Shown in pieces: positions 24,337 to 32,393 of a DNA stretch of 34,651 nucleotides. Numbering within the stretch: position 1 is the stretch's first letter; each line of letters opens with the position of its first letter. Source of the DNA: Methanomicrobiaceae archaeon. Its GTDB lineage: Archaea > Halobacteriota > Methanomicrobia > Methanomicrobiales > Methanomicrobiaceae. Under the pieces are notes generated by a model that searched no databases, was not told where the DNA came from, and saw nothing but the letters and a program-made list of their open reading frames with translations. The translations under genes were made by a program, and so were the position numbers. The stretch is taken from the NCBI GenBank assembly GCA_016937345.1, contig JAFGWE010000001.1, forward strand, positions 1 to 34,651. Direction: 5' to 3'.

Positions 24337-25983
24337 TCAGTCCTCCTCTGATCTATAAAGAGGGGTTTCTCTCACCCAGTCAACATCACTCTTATAAAGC
24401 TGCCTTAGGTCTTTTAAGCCCATTTTAAGCATAGCAACACGTGAAACCCCGAGACCCCATGCAAGAACGGGATACTTTACACCCCATGGTGCTGTGACCT
24501 CCTCACGGAAAATTCCGGCGCCGCCGAGTTCTACCCACCCAAGGCCTTCCACATAAACCTCTGGTTCAACAGAAGGCTCGGTGTACGGGAAGTATGCCGG
24601 ACGGAATCTTACGTTTTCAAAGCCCATTCTGTGATAAAATTCCTTTAAAAATCCCATTAAGTGCCGGAATGAAACATCGCTGTCCATTACTATACCCTCG
24701 AGCTGCTCAAACTCGGGAGTGTGTGTGGGATCAATCGCCTCACGGCGGTAGACACGTCCGATGCAGAAGACTTTTAATGCCTCATCCGGGTGGTCTTTAA
24801 GATACTGGATGGAAAGGCTTGTTGTGTGCGTCCTTAATACGCACTGTTTTGCCTTATCCTCCTTCCATTTTCCTCCCCAGCCTGTTGATGAGGTGCTGCC
24901 GCCGAACTCATGAATATCCCTTACGGCCTCAAAATTTTCAGGAAGCTCCTCTGTCATATCAAGGAAAAATGTATCCTGCATCTCACGTGCCGGGTGATCC
25001 TGCGGCTGAAAGAGTGCATCGAAGTTCCAGAATGAGCTTTGAATAATTCCGCCGTACATCTCGGTAAAGCCCATGCTGATTAAGATCTCTCTCATCTCGT
25101 CTATAAGATTCTGGTATGGATGCTTCTTTCCCGCAAAGATACGTTTTGGAGGAGTTTTTACATTGTATTTGCGAAGTTTAAGTCCGGTCCACTCACCCGA
25201 TCTAATCTGTTCGGATGTCAGGGTTTTTACTTCCATTCTCAGGTCAAGGCCTGTTTCAACAAGCATCTCGCCTTCGGTTGTGATCTCGACCCAGAATTCG
25301 GTTGTTTCCCTCTCTTCGATGAGCTTTCTTTTTAAAAGCTCCTCTGTGCCGGCACTTTTTACTTCCGGATTTTTAAGTGCAGTCTCGTCATCACCCACTG
25401 GTGCATGGGAGACCTTCTCAACGACTCCGTCTTTGATTTCAATCCAGCCCTTCTTCCTGAGCCAGCCGATGCCGAGTTTTGCCTGCGGATGTGCCTGAAG
25501 ATCTTTTATTGGTATTGAACTCTCAAAGGATTCGAAAAGGACTCTTTCAGGAAGGCCGGATTCTGCATATTTTTTCCCCTCTTCTGTAAGATTATATGAT
25601 ACTGTGACTTTTTTATGGAGCTCGCAAAGACCTCTGGTCTGCAGGAGGCCTGCATACTGAACCACTGCCTCTTCCGGAGTGTCCATTATTCTTGCGAGGT
25701 AGGAGACGCCTGGTCTGTCCATGTGGCTTATTGGGCCGAGTGCATCCTCTGCTGCCTCTTCAAAGAGTATAAGTGCCTTTCTTATCGGGTTTATGGCGAT
25801 GTTTTTGGTATCCTCAAGTACTTTTAAGACATCACGCAGCGGGTTCATGCCTGAATTTCTAAGCTCTATTATATCATTTACAGTGCTGTTTATCGGCGCA
25901 AGTGCCTGTTGTTTTGCTGTTTCTGCGTCCTTTAACGGTTTTAAAACCGCAAGCAGCCTCTTCTCGTTGTATGTTAACTCCAC
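24337..25983 (-). CDS. pheS: Phenylalanyl-tRNA synthetase alpha subunit
   Basis: This 548-residue catalytic subunit has N-terminal winged-helix/coiled segments (about 1-230) typical of archaeal PheS, then a class II core: motif 1 region ([21 protein letters not shown] begins near 286), motif 2 ([10 protein letters not shown] with EFEQLEG after it) and motif 3 ([15 protein letters not shown]). It activates phenylalanine and transfers it to tRNA. The start is a GTG at 25983 behind GGAGGAGTGA. The gap to the upstream trpS stop is 6 bp, so trpS, pheS and pheT appear to be one transcription unit. Confidence 0.96.
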   Translation of the reverse strand: MELTYNEKRLLAVLKPLKDAETAKQQALAPINSTVNDIIELRNSGMNPLRDVLKVLEDTKNIAINPIRKALILFEEAAEDALGPISHMDRPGVSYLARIMDTPEEAVVQYAGLLQTRGLCELHKKVTVSYNLTEEGKKYAESGLPERVLFESFESSIPIKDLQAHPQAKLGIGWLRKKGWIEIKDGVVEKVSHAPVGDDETALKNPEVKSAGTEELLKRKLIEERETTEFWVEITTEGEMLVETGLDLRMEVKTLTSEQIRSGEWTGLKLRKYNVKTPPKRIFAGKKHPYQNLIDEMREILISMGFTEMYGGIIQSSFWNFDALFQPQDHPAREMQDTFFLDMTEELPENFEAVRDIHEFGGSTSSTGWGGKWKEDKAKQCVLRTHTTSLSIQYLKDHPDEALKVFCIGRVYRREAIDPTHTPEFEQLEGIVMDSDVSFRHLMGFLKEFYHRMGFENVRFRPAYFPYTEPSVEPEVYVEGLGWVELGGAGIFREEVTAPWGVKYPVLAWGLGVSRVAMLKMGLKDLRQLYKSDVDWVRETPLYRSEED

Positions 25984-25989
25984 TTCTGC

Positions 25990-27243
25990 TCACTCCTCCA
26001 CCAGATGTGATACCTCGTCCATCTTTTCGTTGAAATCCTTTAAAAATTCCCTGACTCTCTCAAAAGTCTCTTTCTTGCAGGCTCCGCACATGAGCTCCCC
26101 TGCCCTGCATGCCCTGCACATCTCCTGTACTTCGGAATCGTCATCGAGTGTGTGAAAGAGGTTTAAGAGATAGACTGAACATTTTTCAGGCTCTCCGCCG
26201 AGTTTTTTCTGCTCTTCAAGGGTCATCCTGCCGCCTGTGAGAGCGCCCATTATCTTCTTTTTAATATCCTTTTCAGGCTCATCAAACTTAAAGAGACTGT
26301 CAGGAACACTTGACGACATCTTTCCGCCCTGCAGACCCTGGAGGAATGTATGATATGTCGCGGCCGGCAAAAAGAATCCGTAACCGCCGCATTCAGTCTC
26401 TATTTTTCTTACAATGGAGTCCACGGCCGCGATATCCATGCCAGATACGTCAATATGACCTTCGTATCTTTTACATCCTGAAAATGCCTTCTCGACACTG
26501 TCCATAGCCTCTGACGGAGCATTCTTTGAGCGTATGCTGACTCCAAAAGGGGTTTTTAGTAGCGTAAACATGCGCATTTTGTTTGCTACATCACGTGTGA
26601 GCCTGATATGCGGATCCTGGTCGATTCCTACGGGGACTACTGTGGGTGCCGGCCCTTCCTCTGTCTGTGGATAGAGAATGTCTGCGACCTGGGTTGCAAC
26701 GCTCATTGCGTGTGCAAGCGCAGTATCCTGTCCGAATCCATAGATCGCCGAAAGCTCGGAGAAGTTTATCTTTATTGCACCCTCAAATGCCAGATCCTTT
26801 AAGGCGTTGTTCTCGCTCTGGTAATATGTATTCCCGGTGAATCCTAGTGCATAAAGGCATTTTAAGTATTCCTTTCCAAAACTTTTGCACTTCTCCCACG
26901 ATATCCCCCTGACTGCATGGGCTTCTCTGTCTGCAACCGATATGTATCCTGTTCCACCCATCTGTGTGTGCCATGCGACCTCTTTCATGACCATGAGATG
27001 ACCGAGATGCGGGTGTCCTGACGGCATAAATCCGGTCATCACATAGAACTTCTTTTTGTTCTCTATTGCATCGGCAATCGGGGCGTAGTCTCTCTGTCCT
27101 GACACAATTCCTCTTCTGAAGAATGCAGGAGGATTTTTCAGACTTTTTATAACCGGAAATGCCGGTTCAATTCCAAATTCCCTGAAAAGTTTATCTGTAT
27201 CAATATTCTGACTGTTTGACCATGGATTTATTTCGGATTGCAT
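25990..27243 (-). CDS. trpS: Tryptophanyl-tRNA synthetase
   Basis: This 417-residue class I synthetase is of archaeal/eukaryotic type. The HIGH-like motif is PSGHPHLGH (74-82) and the KMSKS-like motif is GGKMSSS (306-312). AIYGFGQDTALAH and VVPVGIDQDPHIRLTRDVA mark the tryptophan and ATP pocket. Two CxxC pairs near the C-terminus (EMCRAC, MCGAC) could bind zinc. I start at the ATG at 27243, since GGAAGAG lies just before it. A TTG at 27255 in frame would overlap that site. It follows endA after 21 bp on the same strand. Confidence 0.95.
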   Translation of the reverse strand: MQSEINPWSNSQNIDTDKLFREFGIEPAFPVIKSLKNPPAFFRRGIVSGQRDYAPIADAIENKKKFYVMTGFMPSGHPHLGHLMVMKEVAWHTQMGGTGYISVADREAHAVRGISWEKCKSFGKEYLKCLYALGFTGNTYYQSENNALKDLAFEGAIKINFSELSAIYGFGQDTALAHAMSVATQVADILYPQTEEGPAPTVVPVGIDQDPHIRLTRDVANKMRMFTLLKTPFGVSIRSKNAPSEAMDSVEKAFSGCKRYEGHIDVSGMDIAAVDSIVRKIETECGGYGFFLPAATYHTFLQGLQGGKMSSSVPDSLFKFDEPEKDIKKKIMGALTGGRMTLEEQKKLGGEPEKCSVYLLNLFHTLDDDSEVQEMCRACRAGELMCGACKKETFERVREFLKDFNEKMDEVSHLVEE

Positions 27244-27264
27244 CTTCTCTTCCAACTGATATTT

Positions 27265-28263
27265 TTATAATTTTATTCTTGCAAATTCGATGTACTCTAT
27301 AGAGTCTTTTTTTACACAGGCAAAAAGCATCTTCTTGCGAACGCTGTGGGAAAGCCTGACCGAGCGGGATATTACACTCATCGGCATGGTTTCACCTTCT
27401 GATATTGCATGCACAAGAAGTTCGGAGTGCTGTTTTCCTCCGGAATAAACCCTGAAATGATGTCCAAATTTGTATGCTGTCCGGGGAATGTTTTTTAGGT
27501 CCCTGAGGTGTGAGTAAGCTCTCAGCTTTTGTCTGAGTTCGTGATCGCCGTCTTCAACACGCCTGTAAAATTCATCCGGTGTTATGCCGCCTTTTATTTC
27601 AAGAAGACCTTTGTCCATTAAATATAGGGCCTCAAGAGATGAGAGCATAAGGCGCTCTTTGTCAAACCTTGTTCCGAAAAGAGCGGATTCAAACTCAGAG
27701 TCCGGTGACGCGGGGATTATTACGGCATTTCCATATGCCAGTCCGGTTGTCTTTTCGGCTGTGAACTCCAGTGTTCCAACCGGAGGGTCATTTGTTTTTA
27801 TTTCGTAGTATGTGATCTCATCCTCGTCGTCAACGACTGCCAGCAAAAACTGCTTTCGCATATTGCGTGCACTCATTGTCTCTTCAATAATCTTTACAAA
27901 ATCAACAAGATCACGTTCGGAAAGAACTCTCATCATGTAAAATGACGTTCCTTTGCCCGGCTTCTGACCTCGTTTGAAAACCCTGAAATCATGCGGCCCC
28001 GACTGTATGACAAATCCTCTCTCACGGATGTCACGGTAGACCAGAAACTTTCGCAGAAATTCGGATTTTTCAACAAATTCTGTTAAAATGCTGTCAAATG
28101 AATGTCCTTTTACTTCAATTTTTCCTCTGTCTGCAAGATACAGTGCCTCTTCGGGAGTGAGTTTAAGACTTTTGCCTGAAGGTCTTCCGTATCCTCCCTG
28201 TTCATAGAGTATAAGTCCCTCTTCTCCAAGGGTTATCCATTCCCCGTCAAATTCTGCTATCAC
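27265..28263 (-). CDS. endA: tRNA-splicing endonuclease, fused two-repeat type
   Basis: The 332-residue protein contains two copies of the EndA fold, the homodimeric arrangement seen in Archaeoglobus and many Euryarchaeota. The C-terminal repeat holds the catalytic triad: Tyr273 (HHFRVY), His279 (KQHSELLVH) and Lys310 (SVRKKMLFA). In the N-terminal repeat the equivalent positions are Phe96 (HDFRVF) and Thr/Ser106-107 in place of His, so that half is structural. The enzyme cuts introns at bulge-helix-bulge motifs in pre-tRNA. The start is a GTG at 28263. No ribosome site is visible, so the transcript may be leaderless. It heads the endA-trpS-pheS-pheT run. Confidence 0.94.
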   Translation of the reverse strand: MIAEFDGEWITLGEEGLILYEQGGYGRPSGKSLKLTPEEALYLADRGKIEVKGHSFDSILTEFVEKSEFLRKFLVYRDIRERGFVIQSGPHDFRVFKRGQKPGKGTSFYMMRVLSERDLVDFVKIIEETMSARNMRKQFLLAVVDDEDEITYYEIKTNDPPVGTLEFTAEKTTGLAYGNAVIIPASPDSEFESALFGTRFDKERLMLSSLEALYLMDKGLLEIKGGITPDEFYRRVEDGDHELRQKLRAYSHLRDLKNIPRTAYKFGHHFRVYSGGKQHSELLVHAISEGETMPMSVISRSVRLSHSVRKKMLFACVKKDSIEYIEFARIKL

Positions 28264-28484
28264 GATTATGCTCTTATTTTGTCTTTTTTGCGGTTTTTAT
28301 TAGTTATCACCTGAAAAAGCCACTGCCGGTTCATTTTTTATATCAGATGTATAAACAGGCCCTGCGGCTTTTTCGGAATTTAAGTACATTATTTGGTTTT
28401 ATTGGTTTATGCTTATTTTGGATGAAGGGTAAACAGTGTGGCTGGTTAAAAAAATGGGGGTTAGGTTATTTTTTAATTCAGGGA

Positions 28485-29252
28485 TCAGGATAATGACGTA
28501 TTGTTGTCTTCATCAGGCAAAAGTATTACAGGACCCGGCTCCATGTAAGGGCTGACCCCCTCCAGATTCCATATGAATGAATCAAGGTGCCTTTTTGATC
28601 CGTCAAGCAGATTATTGTATACAAGTATAAGATCAGGTTTGTCAGTATCAGCGATTGCATTCTCCAGATCATTTATATCGGTCTCTTCAATAAGGACAGA
28701 GTTGTTTAGAGCCTGTGTCGAGGACCTGGTTCCTGAAGATATGAGACTGTTGTACATTGCCTGAAGACCTGCGTCTGTAAATTCGCCTCTTATCTCTTTA
28801 ACAGGGTTTTCCAGTCCGTATCTGTCGATTAACAGCTGCATTGAATCCATGTGCATCTGTTCTGAACCTGCAATGTTCATAAAGACTTTGAGGCCCCAGA
28901 CATCAAAGTACATAAGATAGGAATCGCGTGCAAGCTTCTCTTCTTCTGCCATGTAAAGGATGTCAGCAGTCTCTTTTTCGGTCAGCACCCCTACAGGAAA
29001 TGCTGCAAGTTCCTGTGTCAGGTTTCCTGTCATATTATTGTCATAATATCCTGCCTGAAATGACGGCCCTGCACCGGCTCCGGGCCCCATTCCGGAACCT
29101 GGTTTTCCCTGTCCCGGTACAAAACCGGTATTGTCTGTATTGCTGCCTGCGGTTGTTTTATCCGCACTCTGCACACAGCCTGATGCGGCAGTTATTGCAA
29201 GAATAAAAAAGATTGCTGAAATAATTTTTATTTTATCCGATAATCTTCTCAT
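28485..29252 (-). CDS. DUF2202 ferritin-like lipoprotein
   Basis: The 255-residue protein carries a lipoprotein signal with cleavage before Cys26 (ITAASGC), a low-complexity Gly/Pro linker (40-65) and a C-terminal DUF2202 domain (about 85-232). The domain looks like a ferritin-type four-helix bundle with helix motifs suited to a two-metal site: AEEEKLARDSY (102-112), GSEQMHMDSM (129-138), IEETDINDLENAI (188-200) and SKRHLDSF (219-226). Redox or metal-related function is inferred from the fold; no activity is established for this family to my knowledge. It should sit on the outer face of the cell membrane. It is a single gene, divergent from the downstream permease. Confidence 0.85.
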   Translation of the reverse strand: MRRLSDKIKIISAIFFILAITAASGCVQSADKTTAGSNTDNTGFVPGQGKPGSGMGPGAGAGPSFQAGYYDNNMTGNLTQELAAFPVGVLTEKETADILYMAEEEKLARDSYLMYFDVWGLKVFMNIAGSEQMHMDSMQLLIDRYGLENPVKEIRGEFTDAGLQAMYNSLISSGTRSSTQALNNSVLIEETDINDLENAIADTDKPDLILVYNNLLDGSKRHLDSFIWNLEGVSPYMEPGPVILLPDEDNNTSLS

Positions 29253-29410
29253 TAAATCACTGTAACTGAATGATTGGTGCAGGGAGTGATATTGTTTGCG
29301 GGGGGATGGATAAATCCTGAATTTTCTGTCAGAGACATCAGGCGAAATCCGGTATCTTATAAGATTTAAACAGGATGATTTAATGCGGTTAAAATAGTAA
29401 AACAGAGATA

Positions 29411-30814
29411 ATGACTGAAACAGGCCGTAAATATCTTCTTGGACCTTTTGCTTTTGCGATGATTACTGCCTCAATACTGATAAGTTTAAGGAGCCTTCCT
29501 TCACAGGCGATATCGGGGATGAATATTCTCTTCTATTTTTCTGTGACAACAATCGGTTTTCTTCTCCCTTTAACCCTGATTTTAAAGATGTTCGGAGAGG
29601 CATTTCCTGTTGAAGGCGGTCTTTATGCATGGGTTAAGGAGGCTTTTGGCGAGAAATGGGGTTTTACTGCGATTTTTATCCAGTGGATGCATTTAATAAT
29701 CGTCTCAGTCCTTCTTTTAAGCTTCATATCGGGTGCAATAGCATATTGTTTTGCACCGCAGCTCTCTGAGAACAGGATTTACATACTTGCAGTGTCGCTT
29801 CTCTTTTTCTGGTCTGCAACGCTTATAAGCATGAGAGGGCTGAAAGTTTCGGCAAGAATCAGTACAGTCTGTTTTATGGCCGGAGTTTTAATTCCTGCAT
29901 TTGTAATAATAATATCAGCACTGGCGAATCTCTTTGCAGGCGGAATCCCTGCGATAAGTTTTGCATTTACGGCCGAAAATATTGTTCCGGACCTCTCATC
30001 TGTTGCAGCACTCTCGATGATTGCGGCCTTTGTAAATCCTTTCTTTGGGATAGAGGCATCCGCTGCACACCTTGGAAATCTGAAGAATCCGAAGAGGAAC
30101 TACCTGCCGATAATAATCATCGGGGGTCTTATGTGTGTTGCAGTAAATATCCTGTGTTCGCTCTCGATTGCGGCTGTGATTCCCGCAGGTGAAATAAGCC
30201 TTGTGAACGGACTTCTGCAGACTTTATTTATCCTCTTCAATCAGTTTTCGGCAGGGTGGATTCTGATTGCTGTTATAATTCTCATAATGTTTGGCACAGT
30301 CGGGGAGATTAATTCCTGGATTCTTGCACCGGCAAGGGGGCTTACGCTTACGGCAAAGAACGGTTCGCTTCCGCCTTTTATGCAGTACATAAACGAAAAC
30401 AAAATTCCTTCACATACACTTATTGTTCAGGCATCGGCTGTTACGGTTTTCTGTCTGTTATTTACTTTAATTCCGGGTTTAAACTCTGCATACTGGGCTA
30501 TGCTCTCACTTCTGACACATATCTATCTGGTGGCATACTTAATTCTCATATTATCGGCATTTAAGATAAGAGACCGGCTTTTTGAGTCAAACGGCTATAG
30601 TTCTGTTAAAAAGAAGGTATTGTTCTTTATTGCGGGCGCAGTCGGGATTATTACTATCATTTTTATTGAGCTTGTCACATTTATGGAGCCTGATAATATC
30701 TCACCCGGTCAGGAGTACCTGTATGCGGCAGGGATGCTCACAGGCATGATTGTAATAATTTCAATTCCGCTTTTATTCTCAAGGTTTAAAAAACCGGAAT
30801 GGAAGAGTGAGTGA
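29411..30814 (+). CDS. APC-family amino-acid permease
   Basis: The 467-residue membrane protein has about 12 helices. The N-terminal substrate region FPVEGGLYAWVKEAFGEKWGF and IEASAAHLGNLKNPKRNYLPIIIIGG in helix 6-7 are typical of the amino acid-polyamine-organocation superfamily, close to the glutamate:GABA antiporter (GadC-like) branch. The exact substrate cannot be assigned. The ATG at 29411 has no strong ribosome site. A TATA-like CTTATAAG lies near 29357-29364. It converges with the fic gene, with T-rich DNA between the stops. Confidence 0.87.
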   Translation: MTETGRKYLLGPFAFAMITASILISLRSLPSQAISGMNILFYFSVTTIGFLLPLTLILKMFGEAFPVEGGLYAWVKEAFGEKWGFTAIFIQWMHLIIVSVLLLSFISGAIAYCFAPQLSENRIYILAVSLLFFWSATLISMRGLKVSARISTVCFMAGVLIPAFVIIISALANLFAGGIPAISFAFTAENIVPDLSSVAALSMIAAFVNPFFGIEASAAHLGNLKNPKRNYLPIIIIGGLMCVAVNILCSLSIAAVIPAGEISLVNGLLQTLFILFNQFSAGWILIAVIILIMFGTVGEINSWILAPARGLTLTAKNGSLPPFMQYINENKIPSHTLIVQASAVTVFCLLFTLIPGLNSAYWAMLSLLTHIYLVAYLILILSAFKIRDRLFESNGYSSVKKKVLFFIAGAVGIITIIFIELVTFMEPDNISPGQEYLYAAGMLTGMIVIISIPLLFSRFKKPEWKSE

Positions 30815-30874
30815 GGGATTTTAAAAATTTAATTATATCTTTTTTAGATTGCATATTTTGGATATTTTTGTATG
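30815..30874. terminator. T-rich region between convergent permease and fic genes
   Basis: Sixty bases contain T6 and T5 runs on the plus strand. Terminators for the permease gene are expected here. The opposite strand, at the end of fic, has A-rich sequence and few T runs. Confidence 0.35.
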
Positions 30875-32203
30875 TTACCTGTCCTTATTTATCAGTATGA
30901 ATAACTGACGGTTCTTATCAGCCCTTATCCTTATGTAACCCAGTGATTCAAGTTTCTGCAGATCTTTTCTTGCGGTCTGAAGGGCAGTCTTGTATTTTCC
31001 TGCAACTTCACTAACTGAGAAATACTTGTCCGGTTTTGATATCATATCCTTTAAAATCTGAGCTTCCCTGAAGGAAAGTACTGGATTTTTTTCGGCCATC
31101 AGAAGTGCATCCTTTTGTTCTTTCTGTTTTTCGGCAATGTAATCCGTCAAATTATCCATTGATTTGGTGATTATTTTCAGGTTAAAATCGATGAAATATG
31201 TCATGTCATTTTCATCGGTTTCTGTCAGGAGAAATGCCCTTGTATATCTGGCGGGCGAATCGAGGAATATTTTTGAAATTGAGAGGTACTCAAATAGTTC
31301 ATATCCTTTCTTCAGTGCATACCAGTAGAAAAGTGCCCTTGCAGTTCTTCCGTTTCCGTCATTGAAGGGGTGAATATAGCCAATCAGGAAGTGGATAATG
31401 ATAGCTTTTACAATCGGGTGAACAAATTCCTCATCGTTTGCAAATTTGCACAGATCTTCTATCATTTCCGGAACTTTCCCATATCCCGGGGGCTTGTGAT
31501 ATGTGATATTATGGTCTCTTTTATCTCTTACTTCGATCTCATCAGAATTTCGGAAGTTTTCCTCATCTTCTTTTGAATCAAGTGTATTTGTGGTTATATC
31601 TCTGTGAATTCTCAGGATCAGTCCGGGTGTGAGCGGTTCGTTTTTTATATCTTTTAAATCTTTTATTGTGTGATAATTGTTGACAATCATCTGCTCTGAG
31701 CGGTTTTTTGGTTTTTTATTTTCCCTGAGGAGTTTTGTTGCAACTGCTCTTGTAGTGGCGGCTCCTTCGAGCTGACTTGAATAAATAGCCTCCTGTTCGA
31801 GGGATTCCCTAAGGTACTGTGTTTTTGCCCTTTCATCCGGCATTTCATTGATGAAATCAAGATCTCCCGGAGAATTGATATCAAGATAATGCAGACCCTG
31901 CTGAAATTTTTTAAGAAGTGTGTATCTGAAGTATTCATCTCCTATTTTCAGGGGGATTTCATTGGCTGTTGATCTGTATGTTTTCAGAACATACCATAGT
32001 GCCTTCAGGTCATATGGGATATTTTTTTTGCGTTTGAAGTCATCCCAGTGGATATATTCTGAATCATTGTATTTTTTAATAATGTCCTGAATCTCTTCAT
32101 GACCGGGTTCCCTGTTATTAAGGATATTAAGAATTTTGGAAAATTCTTTTTTATCGTCATCCGCCTGTGTCCATAATCCCGGGGCCTTCTCTGGAATTTT
32201 CAT
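30875..32203 (-). CDS. Fic-domain protein with inhibitory helix and C-terminal winged helix
   Basis: The 442-residue protein carries the canonical Fic loop HPFNDGNGR (278-286) with catalytic His278, so it should transfer AMP (or another nucleotide part) to target proteins. The autoinhibitory motif SSQLEG (Ser142, Glu146, Gly147) fits S/TxxxE G/N and lies ahead of the Fic core, making it a class II Fic. Residues about 375-435 look like a winged-helix DNA-binding domain (SVSEVAGKYKTALQTARKDLQKLESLGYI, of which this is a descriptive excerpt in parts). That combination resembles SoFic-type proteins. Two palindromes sit in its promoter, so self-regulation is plausible. The gene is downstream of hsdS on the same strand. 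Confidence 0.92.
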   Translation of the reverse strand: MKIPEKAPGLWTQADDDKKEFSKILNILNNREPGHEEIQDIIKKYNDSEYIHWDDFKRKKNIPYDLKALWYVLKTYRSTANEIPLKIGDEYFRYTLLKKFQQGLHYLDINSPGDLDFINEMPDERAKTQYLRESLEQEAIYSSQLEGAATTRAVATKLLRENKKPKNRSEQMIVNNYHTIKDLKDIKNEPLTPGLILRIHRDITTNTLDSKEDEENFRNSDEIEVRDKRDHNITYHKPPGYGKVPEMIEDLCKFANDEEFVHPIVKAIIIHFLIGYIHPFNDGNGRTARALFYWYALKKGYELFEYLSISKIFLDSPARYTRAFLLTETDENDMTYFIDFNLKIITKSMDNLTDYIAEKQKEQKDALLMAEKNPVLSFREAQILKDMISKPDKYFSVSEVAGKYKTALQTARKDLQKLESLGYIRIRADKNRQLFILINKDR

Positions 32204-32218
32204 AATATATCAGCTGTA

Positions 32219-32253
32219 AATATCTGTAAATTTGTGTAAGATTTACAGATATT
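32219..32253. promoter_or_regulatory. Palindrome 1 upstream of fic
   Basis: AATATCTGTAAAT and ATTTACAGATATT are perfect 13-bp arms around a 9-bp spacer (TTGTGTAAG). It begins 16 bases before the fic start codon. On the minus strand it lies where transcription would start if TATA is GTATATAC near 32268-32275. An extra half-site CTGTAAAT lies at 32214-32221. Confidence 0.75.
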
Positions 32254-32267
32254 ATATCTGCGCCTGT

Positions 32268-32275
32268 GTATATAC
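32268..32275 (-). promoter_or_regulatory. Candidate TATA box of fic, between the palindromes
   Basis: GTATATAC lies between the two palindromes, about 65-72 bases before the fic ATG. A start site 25 bases downstream would fall inside palindrome 1. Confidence 0.45.
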
Positions 32276-32281
32276 TTTCTG

Positions 32282-32320
32282 TAAAAAACTGTAAATTTAT
32301 GTAAGATTTACAGTTTTTTA
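32282..32320. promoter_or_regulatory. Palindrome 2 upstream of fic
   Basis: Perfect 15-bp arms (TAAAAAACTGTAAAT and ATTTACAGTTTTTTA) surround the 9-bp spacer TTATGTAAG. The inner 25 bp match palindrome 1 at 24 positions, including the asymmetric spacer except one base. Centres are 65 bp apart, about six helical turns. Confidence 0.75.
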
Positions 32321-32393
32321 TAGTAATTATCTTCCGGGACGGTTTTGGTTGAATTTAGTTGAATTAAAAAAAAGAGAGTTATTATTATGTTTT

